A DNA stretch of 64,000 nt, taken from positions 33,430 to 97,429 of the forward strand of contig WIXG01000297.1 of NCBI GenBank assembly GCA_009869945.1, written 5' to 3'. The notes under the pieces are model-generated. The model saw only the letters and a program-made list of their open reading frames with translations. It was not told the origin of the DNA and did not search any database. A program made the translations under genes and the position numbers. Every line of letters begins with the position of its first letter. The first letter of the stretch is position 1. The DNA comes from Mesaphorura yosii. Taxonomy: Eukaryota > Arthropoda > Collembola > Poduromorpha > Tullbergiidae. Positions 23,001 to 33,464 of the stretch are shown piece after piece.

Positions 23001-24555
23001 CTACGCGATAAGAATAAGAAACTCCTCTCTCAAATCACTGCAAGAAGGGCAAAGTCGCATTGTGCAACTTACGGGACGAAAGGAAAGTTCGCATAGAATT
23101 CATTTCCTTCTCCCTTGCTGGTGCTCTTGAGTAATTGGGTGATGTTGCTTGCTCCAACGCCCCAAGGACGTCTGACTTGGATGCCAGACCCACGACTTGA
23201 GAAAGGCGCCGAGTGCCCGCCCGCCCCACCTGATTTTTCTTCGCGGTACTCCATTGCGCCAATGCGCACCACGTAAGCGATGAGGTACACTCGACCTCGT
23301 TGAATGTCGTGGCTGCTCAAATCCTGCAAAAATATGGTATTTACACGTTAGTGATGAACGGGGTCCTGTGACTCTGACTGAGCATGAACACAATGCAGAT
23401 TTTTTTTACCGTGAACAGAAATCGAGTTGACTTGAGCTGGGTTTGATTGTGGTTGGTGTTGGTATTCAGCTGAATCAGCCCGCATTCTGTGAACACGACG
23501 TCCTCATCCGCATCGTATAAATAAAATCGGACTAGACATTCGTCGACAACTCTTAAATAAACAATCGAGGCGCGAGGCCATTAGCTTTTAATCTGCATCG
23601 AAAGTCGAAGGAGCGAAAGGAAAGTCTATACCTCCATGTAATTCTTCCGCATACGACTGCTATACAAATCGTTGTCGATTTTCCAGGCCCGACATCAGCT
23701 TGCGCATGCTTTTTCTCCAGCCTCTCTCGAGCCTTCTGATGCTGGCGAAAAAGTTCGACGGTCGACGTCAGTTGAGGATTTAACGCATTACCGGCGTCGT
23801 CACGAACTAGCATGTCCAGCTTCAAGAGACTGAATAAAATTAGAGAGGTCTAGTTTAGTTAACGAATATTCTCAATTCTCAGACTGAAAAGCCTATCAGT
23901 TATATCTTACTTATTGCCAGAGTCGATGCACTCCGCCACCTGCTTTCTGAGCTCGCGTCGCCCTTCGACCGTCAGCTCCGGGGACGTAATACTTGATCGG
24001 TAGCTATGCAGTTGCAGAATTAATGACTTGATCGTAGTGAATGTGGACAGATCCCCATCGACAAACAGCTGTTTCGCAGCCTTGTGCCATTCCCTGAGCG
24101 TGTCTGTAATTTCTTGCACGAGCGGAGGCCGCCTTGGTATGACCAGATTGTCGTGCCCGTCACTGGAAAGTTAAATGTGAAACGTGCCAATTGAACAATC
24201 GAAAGGAAATGTTGAGTACGGCGTTTCTTACCTGATGGGCAATACGTACGCAACCTGAACTGAAACATAACTCTTTGACACAATTCCAGTCTCTTCCACC
24301 GACTCCTCATCGGTGATTTTTGTGCACAGGAACCAGTCAGCTGTTTCTCCTCGAATGTGAACCGTGTCGCCTATCCAGACGCGTAGAGAGTTCTTGGGAC
24401 CATTGTCAAAGTTCCACTTCACTGCGTAGTAGAAAAGAAATGAAGGGAATTAGTATGCGCTCATCAGCAGTGTCAGCTGGTTACCGAATGCTGAAGCTGA
24501 ACTACTTACCGACTCCGAAGCACCGAGCTTCTTCAACAGCGGTCCAAGTTGACAT
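17072..24555 (-). CDS. mbc: DOCK-A Rac guanine exchange factor (Myoblast city/DOCK1-like)
   Basis: A gene of many short exons from the ATG at 24555 to TGA at 17072. Domain order: SH3 (exon 24421-24235 region, WIGDTVHIRGETADWFLC...SKSYVSVQ); the helical N-terminal segment; DHR1/C2 lipid-binding domain in the large exon ending near 21820 (RNELYVHLSFGEF...LKFTFKHRSSSDSKDK); armadillo-like middle; DHR2 exchange domain across 20679-18996, 18902-18779 and 18693-17619 (YRGKEYEKLSEFEARMLERF, NEFASLWLDRYTL, DAAVMGGISNYESAFLSP). The C-terminal exons 17540-17226 and 17152-17072 carry proline-rich PPPLPPK and PPKPPPKP, typical Crk SH3 ligands. The family activates Rac with ELMO in cell migration, myoblast fusion and engulfment. 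AVMGG plus NYE supports DOCK1/2/5 over DOCK3/4. Several internal exon ends were checked and keep frame; not all were fixed. Confidence 0.92.
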
Positions 24556-25105
24556 GATTTCAGTCTTTCGACTTCCGGTACGTCACTGCTTCCCGAATTT
24601 CGACATACGAGGATACGACGACGGTGAAACTGAACCTTAACTATACTTAACTGGAATACTATTTGGTTTTGGCTTTGGCATGATGTAATTTCATGTGTAC
24701 TTATAAAACGACAGGGCAGGAAATGAAGAAGGAAAACAAATGAACCTAAATTAACCAAGCACTGAATGACTGGACTGGGCTGGGCTGTCTATCGGCTGTC
24801 ATTGTCGTTGTAGTTAAGATATGTGTGCATAAATATTATGACTAGCATAGTAAAACTAGCAATACATTATTAACAAATAACAAGTATGTGCTAAAGTTGA
24901 CAGCCTTTATTAACGTGCTTGCGTTGCATGCACTCATCGGATTCAAATCACATGGCTCACACCCACGCCTGCCTTTTGCTTCGTAAATTAGTTTCAGCAC
25001 TGACGAGTTAACAAAGAATCCAATTCTTTCACCATCAGGGTTTTTTATTCAGTACGCAAGTTTATTAACTTAAAATTCAGATGTATCAGTATTTTGTCCA
25101 ATAAT
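24556..25105. other. Intergenic, promoter region of DOCK
   Basis: About 0.55 kb with no convincing coding frame. It contains the DOCK upstream region and the 3' end of the small peptide gene, whose polyadenylation signal (AATAAA on the minus strand) is at 25044-25049. Confidence 0.5.
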
Positions 25106-25338
25106 TTCTGCAAGGGCAAATACAAGCAGTACAATTTATTATCAATCTTTTACATGGCACGTCGCAGTCAGTGATTTACTCAAACAAGGAACTTACACCA
25201 ATCTCGGTCGTCCTCGCTCTTCTGCACGCCGACGCCAGGCGCCCCTGCCCAGGACCCTTCAACTCCGGTGGGCAGCGCAATGCAGACAAGAATGGCAACT
25301 GCTGCCGCCAGCATCGATAAGAAACTGCCTGAATTCAT
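25106..25338 (-). CDS. Small secreted peptide with stop codon formed at a splice junction
   Basis: ATG at 25338 opens a signal peptide (core LSMLAAAVAILVCIALP, likely cut near VEG) followed by about 18 residues: SWAGAPGVGVQKSEDDRDW. Exon 1 ends at 25197 with a consensus GTAAGT donor after the first base of a codon. The matching acceptor (cttgcag) leads to an exon beginning AAATT, so splicing makes T+AA, a stop directly after DRDW. If the intron is retained the frame adds CKFLV before TGA at 25182-25180. A TATA-like CATAAAAAG lies about 105 bp upstream and AATAAA at 25044-25049, so the gene looks complete. Family and function are unknown; a secreted signalling or defence peptide is possible. 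Confidence 0.55.
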
Positions 25339-25724
25339 TCTTACTCGATGCGATGCGATGTTTCAGTTGGTTTTACTTTTAACAAACAGGATGAAACTAT
25401 GAAACAAAATGCCTTGTAGCTGAGTTCTAAGAATTATGAAGCCTTTTTATGCCCTCGGTGGGCGCACCACATTTAGAACGTGTTATCTCGATTCTTCAGC
25501 GCTGTCGTTAACCGCATCAATTGCGGAAGTCGAGCCAATCATTTTAGTTTGGTTTTTAGTGCGAGGCTTTATCGGCCTCGTTTGAGGAGGCGGCAGCTAC
25601 CGCAAGAAAGAAAATACAAATCATTTGTAAGTATACCGAACTGAAGATTTTTTTGCATTCTGATTCACAAGTGTAATTTCAAATAATATTGACAAATCCA
25701 AGCTTATTTAGCAGAATCACTGAT

Positions 25725-27513
25725 TTATGCTTGATTTCTCTGCTTGAAGAGTCTTGCGTATCTGTCCGTCAAAGGCGAGACATCCCGCAGGCATTTCCGC
25801 TCATTGAGCAGCGTGTGGGCCAGCGATCGATGCTTGCTGCCTGATTTGATGGCTGCAATCAGGAGGAGCTGGTAAAATACGTCCCGTTGAGCGTGGCTCC
25901 CGCCTATGTCGATAATGGAGTGACGAACAGGGTACAACAGCTCCACGGTCTCCGCGTACCGGCCTTCGTTGTATGCGATCATGGCTCGGAGCAGTGCGCT
26001 GGTTACATGCACCGTCTGCACATAGTTCAATTTTGACTCCGAACCCGGTTTGTTTGCTTGGCGCGTGCAATTGGTCAGCAGCGTCTGCACCGCTGCCGCC
26101 GCCGGATTCTCCTTCGTCGTCTTCGTCTTCGCATTTAAGAGCGCCATCATGAAGTGTACATCGTTAAATCCAAGTATCTGATCATGTAGATGCGGCTCGC
26201 AAATTTCGTGCACATCCGCCCATCGTCCAGACAGATTGAAATCGCCGGTGCCACTTCCGTCAAGATCCCGAGCCAACTCCAGGCGGTACAGCAACGAGGT
26301 CGCGTCAACAATGTCGAGCATTCCTCCAGACGCTTTGGCCCGTGGGATGATCTGTGAGTCGAAGACTCCGATGGCTACGTCCAACTCTCCGCGCTCGACG
26401 TGGTACAGGCCAAGATGCCAATAGTTGTGGCAGGCGAGGTAGTTGGCGGGCGTCCAGTCAGCCACGGTACCGTTCAAGTAGGAGATTCCCGCTTCAGTGC
26501 GGCCTTCCATCTCGAATACGTGGGCCAGCGAGTGAGTCGACCATGCATCACCGGGATTTAGCTCCAATCCCTCAAAGAAGTCATAAAATTAAGCCAACCG
26601 CCAACTTAAACTAGAACTGATAGGTAATTAATCTACTAATCTTACCGTCCGTGCCTCGCGCTCCGCCTTTTCGTATAAATTTGTCTCCTCCAGCCCAAAC
26701 GCAAGCATTCCATGCAAGTAGCCAGTCAGAGGAAGCTGGCTTGCTCTGGATTTCCATATTGGTAGCACCCTCGCGACAGAATCGCGAATTTGGACGGAGT
26801 CCCCCATGTAAAAGTAGAGGTCATGCACCACCTTCAGGGCGTGGACGTCGGTGGGGTGCTCCGCCAGAATCTCCTCGTACACCACAGCCGATTTATCGAG
26901 CTCACCCTTCGCGAAGAGCAGGACCGCCTGCACGTGCTTGTATTCGCGACTGTTGAGCTTCGTCTTCGGAACTGTTTCAAGAAACTCGATATCTTTTTTC
27001 AGTTCCGGATCCGTTTGGACGGAGACAGCAGTTCCGAGCAGTTTGAGGCCGGCGGATAAGACACGTGCCATTACTGAGAGAACGATAGAAATTACTTGAA
27101 TCTTCAGATCAAAGGTCGGGATCGGGGATTTTCGTTTTTTACCAAATTCTGGGTCAGAACCGAGTAATTTTTCTAGCGTTCGTTCCAGGCCGTCGAGCTG
27201 TGGATCATCGTACCACCCCACGACCTAAGAAATGCAAAGTACGCACCAGCGTGAGCACAACTTCTTAATAGCACTGATAATCTAGAGCATTGGATCCGAT
27301 CAATTTTCAAAATTACTTGAGTAATTGCCGCATCGTAGAGTTTACCGGCTTCGTTGGACGTGGTCGAGAACTCGAGGCCTTCGGATCTCCATTCCTGCAC
27401 AGCATAAAACGAACCAGCGTCAATGATGTCCAATGAAATGAAATCTTCTAATCAATTCCTTTATTCCTTCAACACAATCGAACCTGCAAATCTCTCCAGT
27501 TATGCTGCCTCAT
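25725..27513 (-). CDS. TTC38: Tetratricopeptide repeat protein 38
   Basis: Five exons, 27513-27484, 27394-27317, 27224-27143, 27073-26646 and 26570-25725, total 1464 nt (487 residues), close to the length of animal TTC38. Characteristic blocks in order: EFSTTSNEAGKLYDAAITQ, EKLLGSDPEFVMARVLSAGL, DVHALKVVHDLYFYMGD, LELNPGDAWSTHSLAHVFEM, ANYLACHNYWHLGLYHVERG and IGGSHAQRDVFYQLLLIAA. The start is a 10-residue first exon (ATG at 27513); its donor GTTCGA and the acceptor gtgcag place the intron exactly before the conserved EWRSEGLEFSTTSN block, which the longer unspliced frame would not. The family is a conserved TPR-like protein of poorly known function. Confidence 0.94.
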
Positions 27514-28123
27514 ATTAATTGTCGAATACTGGTAACCGGTACGCACCAAACCACCAATGCTAATTCAGTGCGGTTCAAGAAATACTAAATTCTGAATTCA
27601 ACCGGCCAGATGACGACGATAGAAACAGAGCGTTCAAGTGAAAGCGAAACGCGCACCTGTGCGACGTCAATTATCGATTCCTTTCTTGTAATTTATGCAG
27701 GAGCAGTCTCAGCACTCAGCTTATTAGTGAATCTCACGTACAAATGATTGTGGTTTGCCTCTGTTACCAACCTCCAACTGGATTACCTTCACCTGACGGC
27801 TGCAACTTATGTAAGAGGGCATGGAAAAAGCCAAAGGCGAGCTGCGGGTTATAGCCGTGGCCTTGCAGTTCAGCTTTGAGATTAGAGTTTATCAGCCGTC
27901 AGCCCAACCTCCAAGCTCGAAGTAAACACTTCAAACCAAATGAGCCATCATCAGAAGCTTCACCGCTCTGGCTTGGCTTGAGTGAATGCAGATACATAAA
28001 GGGGTTATTCTTATTAAGCTAAAGCTATAAAATCACCATCTTAATCAAGTGTTAAGAATCATCTAGCATGAATTAAAAACAGTCCAGTGCTTCTTTACTG
28101 CATAAATCCCGCCAATTTGGAGG
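27514..28123. other. Intergenic, no gene recognised
   Basis: About 0.6 kb between the TTC38 start and the 3' end of the lysozyme-receptor kinase. No protein-like frame is visible; it likely contains the TTC38 promoter and the kinase 3' UTR. Confidence 0.5.
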
Positions 28124-30378
28124 TTACTTATTAGGCGGCGCTTGATCGTCGTCGCCGCCCGACAGTTGCGCGACCAACATCTTGAACTGAGGGCGCTCGT
28201 ACTTGCTCCAGCTCCAGCATGCCTTCATGATTTCGTATCTGTAAAGGACAAGCGCAGAATTTAATGAGAAATTTTAACGAATTTTACGAGTTTCTGTCCC
28301 AAAGTTTGAGAAATCATGTCACCAGTAAACGAGCACGAGCTTACATGAAATCGGGCGCAATCTTCGGCTGCAGGAGTCTCAGGCCATTCTCCAGCTCCGA
28401 CACAAAATCCAGCGACCACGACCTGCCGGGGTACGGAATGTCTCCGAGGCTGAATACTTCCCAGATGGTCACTCCAAAGGCCCAGATATCAGACTCGGTC
28501 GAAAAGCTCATTTCACGGAGTGACTCGATGGCCATGTGGCGCCAAGGTAGCGGAGCCTGTTGCTTCTTGACGTAGTTGGTGTAGTCGTATAGCTGGCGTG
28601 ATAGGCCAAAGTCTGTGATTTTCGCTGTGAGGGTGGAAGTTAGGAGAACGTTGCGTGCGGCTAGGTCTCCATGAATTACTTTCTTCGACTCGAGGTACTC
28701 CATACCCACGGCAATTTGGCGACACCAATTGACCAGTTGACCCGTCGTGATCGAATCGGCGTTTTGATAGTCCCTGACCCAAAGTCAAAGCCAATCAAGT
28801 GGTAAGGCCAGGCAATTAATTTAATTAATTGATATTCTTGCTTACTGGGCAGCAGTGTTTTGGTAATCATGAGCCGGGCCCGCAGTAACACACTGCTTGC
28901 GACTCCTCAAATAATTCATGAGGTCCCCGAGCTCACAGAATTCCACGACGATCAGCAGTATGCCTGAGAGGAATGTACACTTGTATTTACGCAAATGAAA
29001 AAGCTGGCTTTGGGCACCGCACAAGAAATTATTACCGCCCAGCCTTGGCCTTACCATTGTTCAGTCCGTTCGTCACCGCCCCGATGAGTCCAACAATATT
29101 TGGACATTTCCCCAGGTAAATCATAATCTTCAGCTCACTCAGGAGTGCTTTGATGTACATTTTATCCGTGTTGGGCTTCACAGCCTTGACTGCAACTGGG
29201 GCGCCGTAGCCAGTCAACTCCGCTCTAGTCACAAAACCATACTGGCCCTCGCCGAGGATCTTCGTGTTGTCGCACTTGAGTTTACCCATTGGGATGTCGT
29301 AGTCCTTATTGTAAGGCATGTACTGAATGTTTTCATGCAGAGGAGCCTGATCGTCGTCGGTATCTCCGTTGCCAGCGCCCTTGTGCGCCTTCAGCCGGTC
29401 AGGAATCCCTTCACGAAACTCTCGGATTTCTGCCTCCGTGAGCCCGTTCAGTTTGAGCAGAATTTGCCTAAAGTAGTACGCAATCGAGGTGCCGATCGCC
29501 GCCAGAATGGCGAGTGGGAGCCCGATGGCGAGGGCGTACGACAAGGCGCTCATGCCGCCGCCTGGCTTAACGGTCAGGTGAAACGTTTGACTGCTCTGTC
29601 TGTAGAAATTGCGGGCGTTACAGATGTAAAGTCCGGCATGGTATGCCCTCACGGTTGGAAAAATAAGTCTCACTGTCGGCAGAGGCTCTTGCGTCATTGT
29701 TTGGTTGCGCAGCTCATGAAGAGCATTCCGGTCGTACTCCCACGTCAATTCCGGCGGTGGAGTTCCGTTCCCTCGACAGTAAATATACTGGTCATTTGTT
29801 CCGGCCGTGAATGTGATATTGAACGATTCCCCTCTCGCCTCCAACAGCGTGATGGTGGGCACCGTTGGCTGAGGCGTCACCGTACAATTGTCTAAGTATT
29901 TGTACTGGTCTAGGTTCTTTTCCTTGCACCCACGGACCCAGCCGTTCCAGGCCTTGAACGGGGTATCCGTGCTCTTCTTGATTTCGAGGGCACATGCCAC
30001 GTCGTCGGTGATGTCCTCGTCGAGGAAGTCGGAGCAATTATTGTTGCAGGGGGTCTTAAGGTCGCCATTTTTACTGGACATGTCATCCTCGCACCACCAA
30101 AGGTTGTTGATCTGGAACACGCCGTAGCTCCTGCTGGTTGGGTCTTCGGATGCTGTTGTCTGTAGCGAGGAGTCGATGCCCGAAAGCTCTTCTGCGGCGC
30201 AGATCCAGTCGCCGAGACGTGCCCAGTCCTCTGAGCCGAGGAGGGGTTTGAGTTTTGTGGCGAACTCACATCGCGACAGACGCTTGGCTGAAACGAAGGC
30301 AGGATCAAGGCTAAGCCGAAGGTGGGTGAAGGTGATTATGCAGAAGAATATAATCGATTGCACGCGCGTCTCTGGCAT
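28124..30378 (-). CDS. Receptor tyrosine kinase with C-type lysozyme-fold plus Ig ectodomain
   Basis: Four exons, 30378-29055, 28963-28846, 28773-28345 and 28238-28124, total 1986 nt (661 residues), all junctions in frame. Order: signal peptide (1 to about 30); C-type lysozyme/lactalbumin-like domain (about 31-165) with all eight family cysteines in register (SRCEF, WICAA, LWWCED, TPCNNNC, VACAL, VRGCK, DNCTV) and YGVFQINNLWWC; an Ig domain (YIYCRGNG ... LTWEY ... AGLYICNAR); a TM helix (ALAIGLPLAILAAIGTSIAYYF); a split tyrosine kinase domain: GEGQYG loop, VAVK lysine, SELKIM, hinge [45 protein letters not shown]. The hinge and insert style is that of PDGFR/VEGFR/Kit-type receptors. In the lysozyme fold the catalytic Glu35 position is Leu and Asp52 is Ser, so hydrolysis is unlikely; glycan binding is plausible. 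The kinase HRD motif is HGD and APE is AIE, but the catalytic Asp/Asn/DFG and Lys remain. The fusion lies within one long exon, so it is not an annotation artefact of joining neighbours. Confidence 0.93.
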
Positions 30379-30978
30379 TCTTCACCTGAGCAAGTTACCG
30401 ACTGAAATGTCCTTCAAACAAAACGAGGAGAGGCAAATCCAGAATCTAAACTAACGCACTTGTGCAGTTGCGATCTGAGCGAACGCGAATTGCAAATTGC
30501 GAAATCCATTCGAGAGGCATTCGGAAGAGGAGACCACGGGACCAGGACCAAACATGACCACAACATCCAGGAAAACAAATTCGTTGATTTTATTTCAATT
30601 TTGCATTCCTCGAAATGGATTCTAATTAAACCGTATCTTGTCTTCACAATTTCATGCAACAGAAACCAGAAGCCTAGGTCATAACTCATAAATCTTATAT
30701 ACTAATCGCATTTTAAAGGTGGCATGTGCATGATTCTTGTTGTGCCAACTGTCCTTGATCTTCGGACCAATGCACAAGGCGACAAGCGAAAACGTCTCCA
30801 AATCAAAGCAGCAACGCCACGTTCCGATTAATCAAATCATCCGGTTTCCTTTCACTGATTTCAATTTCGCTGTTCTCACATTGACAGGCATCTCTCGCTG
30901 GGTGCGCCGCGTTGGCACTTTAATGACGTTAATCTGGCGACCCCAGCAACAAACTGTAAAAATGGATCAATTGTCGGT
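30379..30978. other. Intergenic, divergent promoter region
   Basis: About 0.6 kb between the start of the lysozyme-receptor kinase (-) and the first cysteine-rich peptide (+). Short open frames on both strands show no recognisable family. Confidence 0.4.
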
Positions 30979-31374
30979 ATGGCTGAACTCAAACTGGTTT
31001 TGCTGGCTCCATTGTCTTGCATAATCACAATCTTGGTCGTACCCCGTTCTGCTGCTCCGACGGCGGAGTTCGCGGACGACTTCGATACAATGTGTCAAGT
31101 CCTGCATTGCAGTGAACGGGGTTTTTGTACCCTAGAATTGGTAGATAATTTTATGTGAAATGATTTCAGAACCCGTTATCGAACAATGGTGGTGGCGAAT
31201 TGGGACGAAACAGACGAGGCTTCTTCACCAAAGCAACTGATTGCCGAGGCCAGTGCTTGAACCTTCTGGTATCGGAACCCAAGAGGGAAAGTAATGGGCC
31301 CCACGTATTGCTACGAGGTGTGCGTGAGGAAGAATGACTGCGGTGGGCCCATGAGAGGCTCGATTTTCATTTAG
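30979..31374 (+). pseudogene. Decayed small secreted Cys-rich peptide gene (copy 1)
   Basis: ATG at 30979 opens a signal peptide (LVLLAPLSCIITILVVP) and a short segment with two cysteines (MCQVLHCSER). A tttcag acceptor near 31170 leads to a second coding segment with DCRGQC. The continuation with TYCYEVCVRKNDCGG is in another frame, so at least one frameshift separates the two CxxxC motifs. The layout (signal exon, then C-x3-C ... C-x3-C) matches the neighbouring copies at 31687, 32522 and 44455. Likely a broken paralogue; an unrecognised intron is the alternative. Confidence 0.45.
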
Positions 31375-31686
31375 CTCTCCAATCGCCATGTTTTGACAGT
31401 TACGGTACGTGTTTTTGTTCGATTCTCTTACCTTATTTGTAGGCTACCTTCTACTTTACCAGTATACTTAATTAATTTAATTTTTAGACTATAATTTCGA
31501 GTAGTTCACTGCTAAATATAATTATGAAGAATTGAAAACATGCTCCGATTGACGTTTTTTACTTCCGGCATCCAAGATTTGTCGGCTCCATCCGTTTCTT
31601 TTCAACATGGCGACCAACACCAAACTGTTAGAATTTAGCATTTGCCAAGGAGGAAGTTGGACGATCTTCTTCTAGAACTCCAGTCC

Positions 31687-32094
31687 ATGTTGTTCAAGAT
31701 GATCAAACTTCTGCTGTTGGCTTCCCTACTAACTCTCGTCTGCATGGACAGAGCCACAGGTTTTTGGCGTTGACATCGTTATTGGGCAAGTCCCATTGTC
31801 ATAGCCCAAGGCAGAATTACCACGAACAAATTCCAAGCAAGCGTAAGCAACTTAGTCATTTCTCTTAATAATAATTCATAATTCGTAATTTAGCATGACG
31901 TCGTCAGTGACCGAGTGATGAGGAGACACCTTCGTGGGGACTGCTACGGTGACTGTAAAGTGCAGAGAATGAACGGACAGGCAAGGGTGATGACGGACTG
32001 AGGCTACTGCTACAACGTCTGCATCAGGAACTGCAACAGGAGATATGGAACTCCCTGCTTCGACTACTATCGAGGTGACCGTAGCTTACTCTAG
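31687..32094 (+). pseudogene. Secreted Cys-rich peptide gene with one in-frame TGA (copy 2)
   Basis: Three exons with good GT-AG sites and matching phases: 31687-31759 (signal peptide, core LLLLASLLTLVC), 31805-31842 and 31894-32094. The final exon is 67 codons and is open except for one TGA at 31999-32001, lying between the two CxxxC motifs CYGDC and CYNVC. The part after the TGA (CIRNCNRRYG) matches the intact neighbour (CNRHCNRNYR), so the coding potential beyond the stop is real or recently was. Either a recent nonsense mutation, an assembly error or stop readthrough; I class it as a pseudogene by default. Function unknown; small disulfide-rich secreted peptide. Confidence 0.6.
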
Positions 32095-32521
32095 TTCGAA
32101 TTAAGATCCTATTGAAATCTGAATTAACGAACGTATTCAGCGATGTAACTAAATGAAGCAAGCGTGTATTTTTTCCGCCATTCGCCATGCCTTCCTGTTT
32201 TGGAGTTGAAGGTATCCTGTTTATGTTTACGAAAAAAATGATAATGAATCCTGCCTTCGGCAAACTAGACTAGACGAATGACACGTTCACTTTGGTTTTG
32301 ACTTGAAAGAGCCCGCCAATGGGCGGCTCCACCGTTCATTATTGTTTCCATCTTGCATCTTGCATTGTGTGACCTTGTAGTACTGGTAAACTTGCTTTTT
32401 GACACGAGTGAAGGACAAACAGAGCAAAAAAAATAAATTACTTGAGCTCCAACTTCTGCATGAGGCACTCTAGTCGAATTATTCGTCGAATCGGGTGATC
32501 GGGTGATCATTTTCATCAACA

Positions 32522-32908
32522 ATGAAGGCGCTTCTGTTTCTGCTGCTCGCGTCGCTTCTGGCTTGCTCCTGTACCGGCGAGGTGCAGGGTTTACAGGGTG
32601 ATAATGGCCCGATGTACAGGGACCAGTACACCGGCATAAGTCCCAACCCGTCCGGACCAGCGCCAATTTTTAAATCTCAGTTAACGCTAACTCTTGTCTG
32701 AATTGAATAATTGCAGAATCAGCTCGCACGACAGCGTGCCATACGCGACAATCTGATGGACGGCTGCTACGACGCCTGCCGGATGCGAGCCTGTCGCACG
32801 AGTTACGACCAAGATTATGAGGCGATGCGCGGTGGCTATTACTACCGACAGTGCAACAGGCACTGCAATAGAAATTACAGGAAGATCAAGCCGTTCATTA
32901 TGCACTAG
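32522..32908 (+). CDS. Small secreted Cys-rich peptide, paired CxxxC (copy 3)
   Basis: Exon 1 starts at ATG 32522 with a signal peptide (ALLFLLLASLLACSC). Exon 2 runs from 32717 (after ttgcag) to the TAG at 32908 and encodes the mature domain with CYDACRMRAC, a Tyr-rich linker and CNRHCNRNY. The spacing is C-x3-C-x4-C, about 18 residues, then C-x3-C. Exon 2 needs a phase-0 donor; GTGCAG at 32582 immediately after ...CTGE satisfies this, while the stronger-looking GTGATA at 32598 would break frame, so the exon 1 end is uncertain. Paired CxxxC motifs suggest a helical-hairpin type disulfide fold. Likely a secreted defence peptide; the family is unrecognised. Confidence 0.6.
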
Positions 32909-33464
32909 TTTCTGCTCCGCGATTGAGACCTGTATCGCTATCCTTACTGGTAGTCAGTAGTACAATGTGCAAGTAGCAGATTAACGAATTAATGTATTCT
33001 TATATCATCTATTCAAAATTAAGGGAATCATCTGCGAGTAAATTCGATTATATTTGTGAAGGAAGAAAGTGTGTGTCCGAAAGATGCGGATGTGGACAAA
33101 GGAATATCAGTCAACGAAAATGAAACTGAGAATTTCTCGGAATTCATGTTTCAATTTCAAGTTTCGATAGGCGCGGCGGTGAATGTGATAGATTTGAAGC
33201 AGGCAGATGAGCTCATTTGACTGACAGTCACTAACTTTGGACTAACAGCGCTAATTATCAATTATGTAACTGATCAAATCCAGTAATTCATCCTTTGCTG
33301 AAGACTCAGGCAGATTTAGCAACGGACAATAAGTGATCAGCGATCTGGAAGACTCATATCAGGATAAGTACGGTTATTTTAATTTATGACGATCAACTTA
33401 ACTGAACTGAGCTGCATTGATATATCTGTTGTTTCATTAATTTCAGGTATAGTATCCGTGCATA
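32909..33464. other. Upstream region of zinc-finger gene A
   Basis: About 0.55 kb without a coding frame. A ttaatttcag acceptor just before the ATG at 33465 suggests a spliced 5' untranslated leader. Confidence 0.45.

Noticed and set aside
27173-27433. TTC38 start at the longer frame near 27433
   Set aside because: That frame begins with TTG, has no ATG and lacks the family N-terminus; the spliced 10-residue first exon restores it.
29032-30378. Lysozyme and kinase as two adjacent genes wrongly merged
   Set aside because: Both domains, the Ig and the TM helix are in one uninterrupted exon without an internal stop.
31999-32001. Selenocysteine insertion at the TGA of Cys-rich copy 2
   Set aside because: No SECIS-like structure could be recognised by eye and the family is not a known selenoprotein family; nonsense mutation is simpler.
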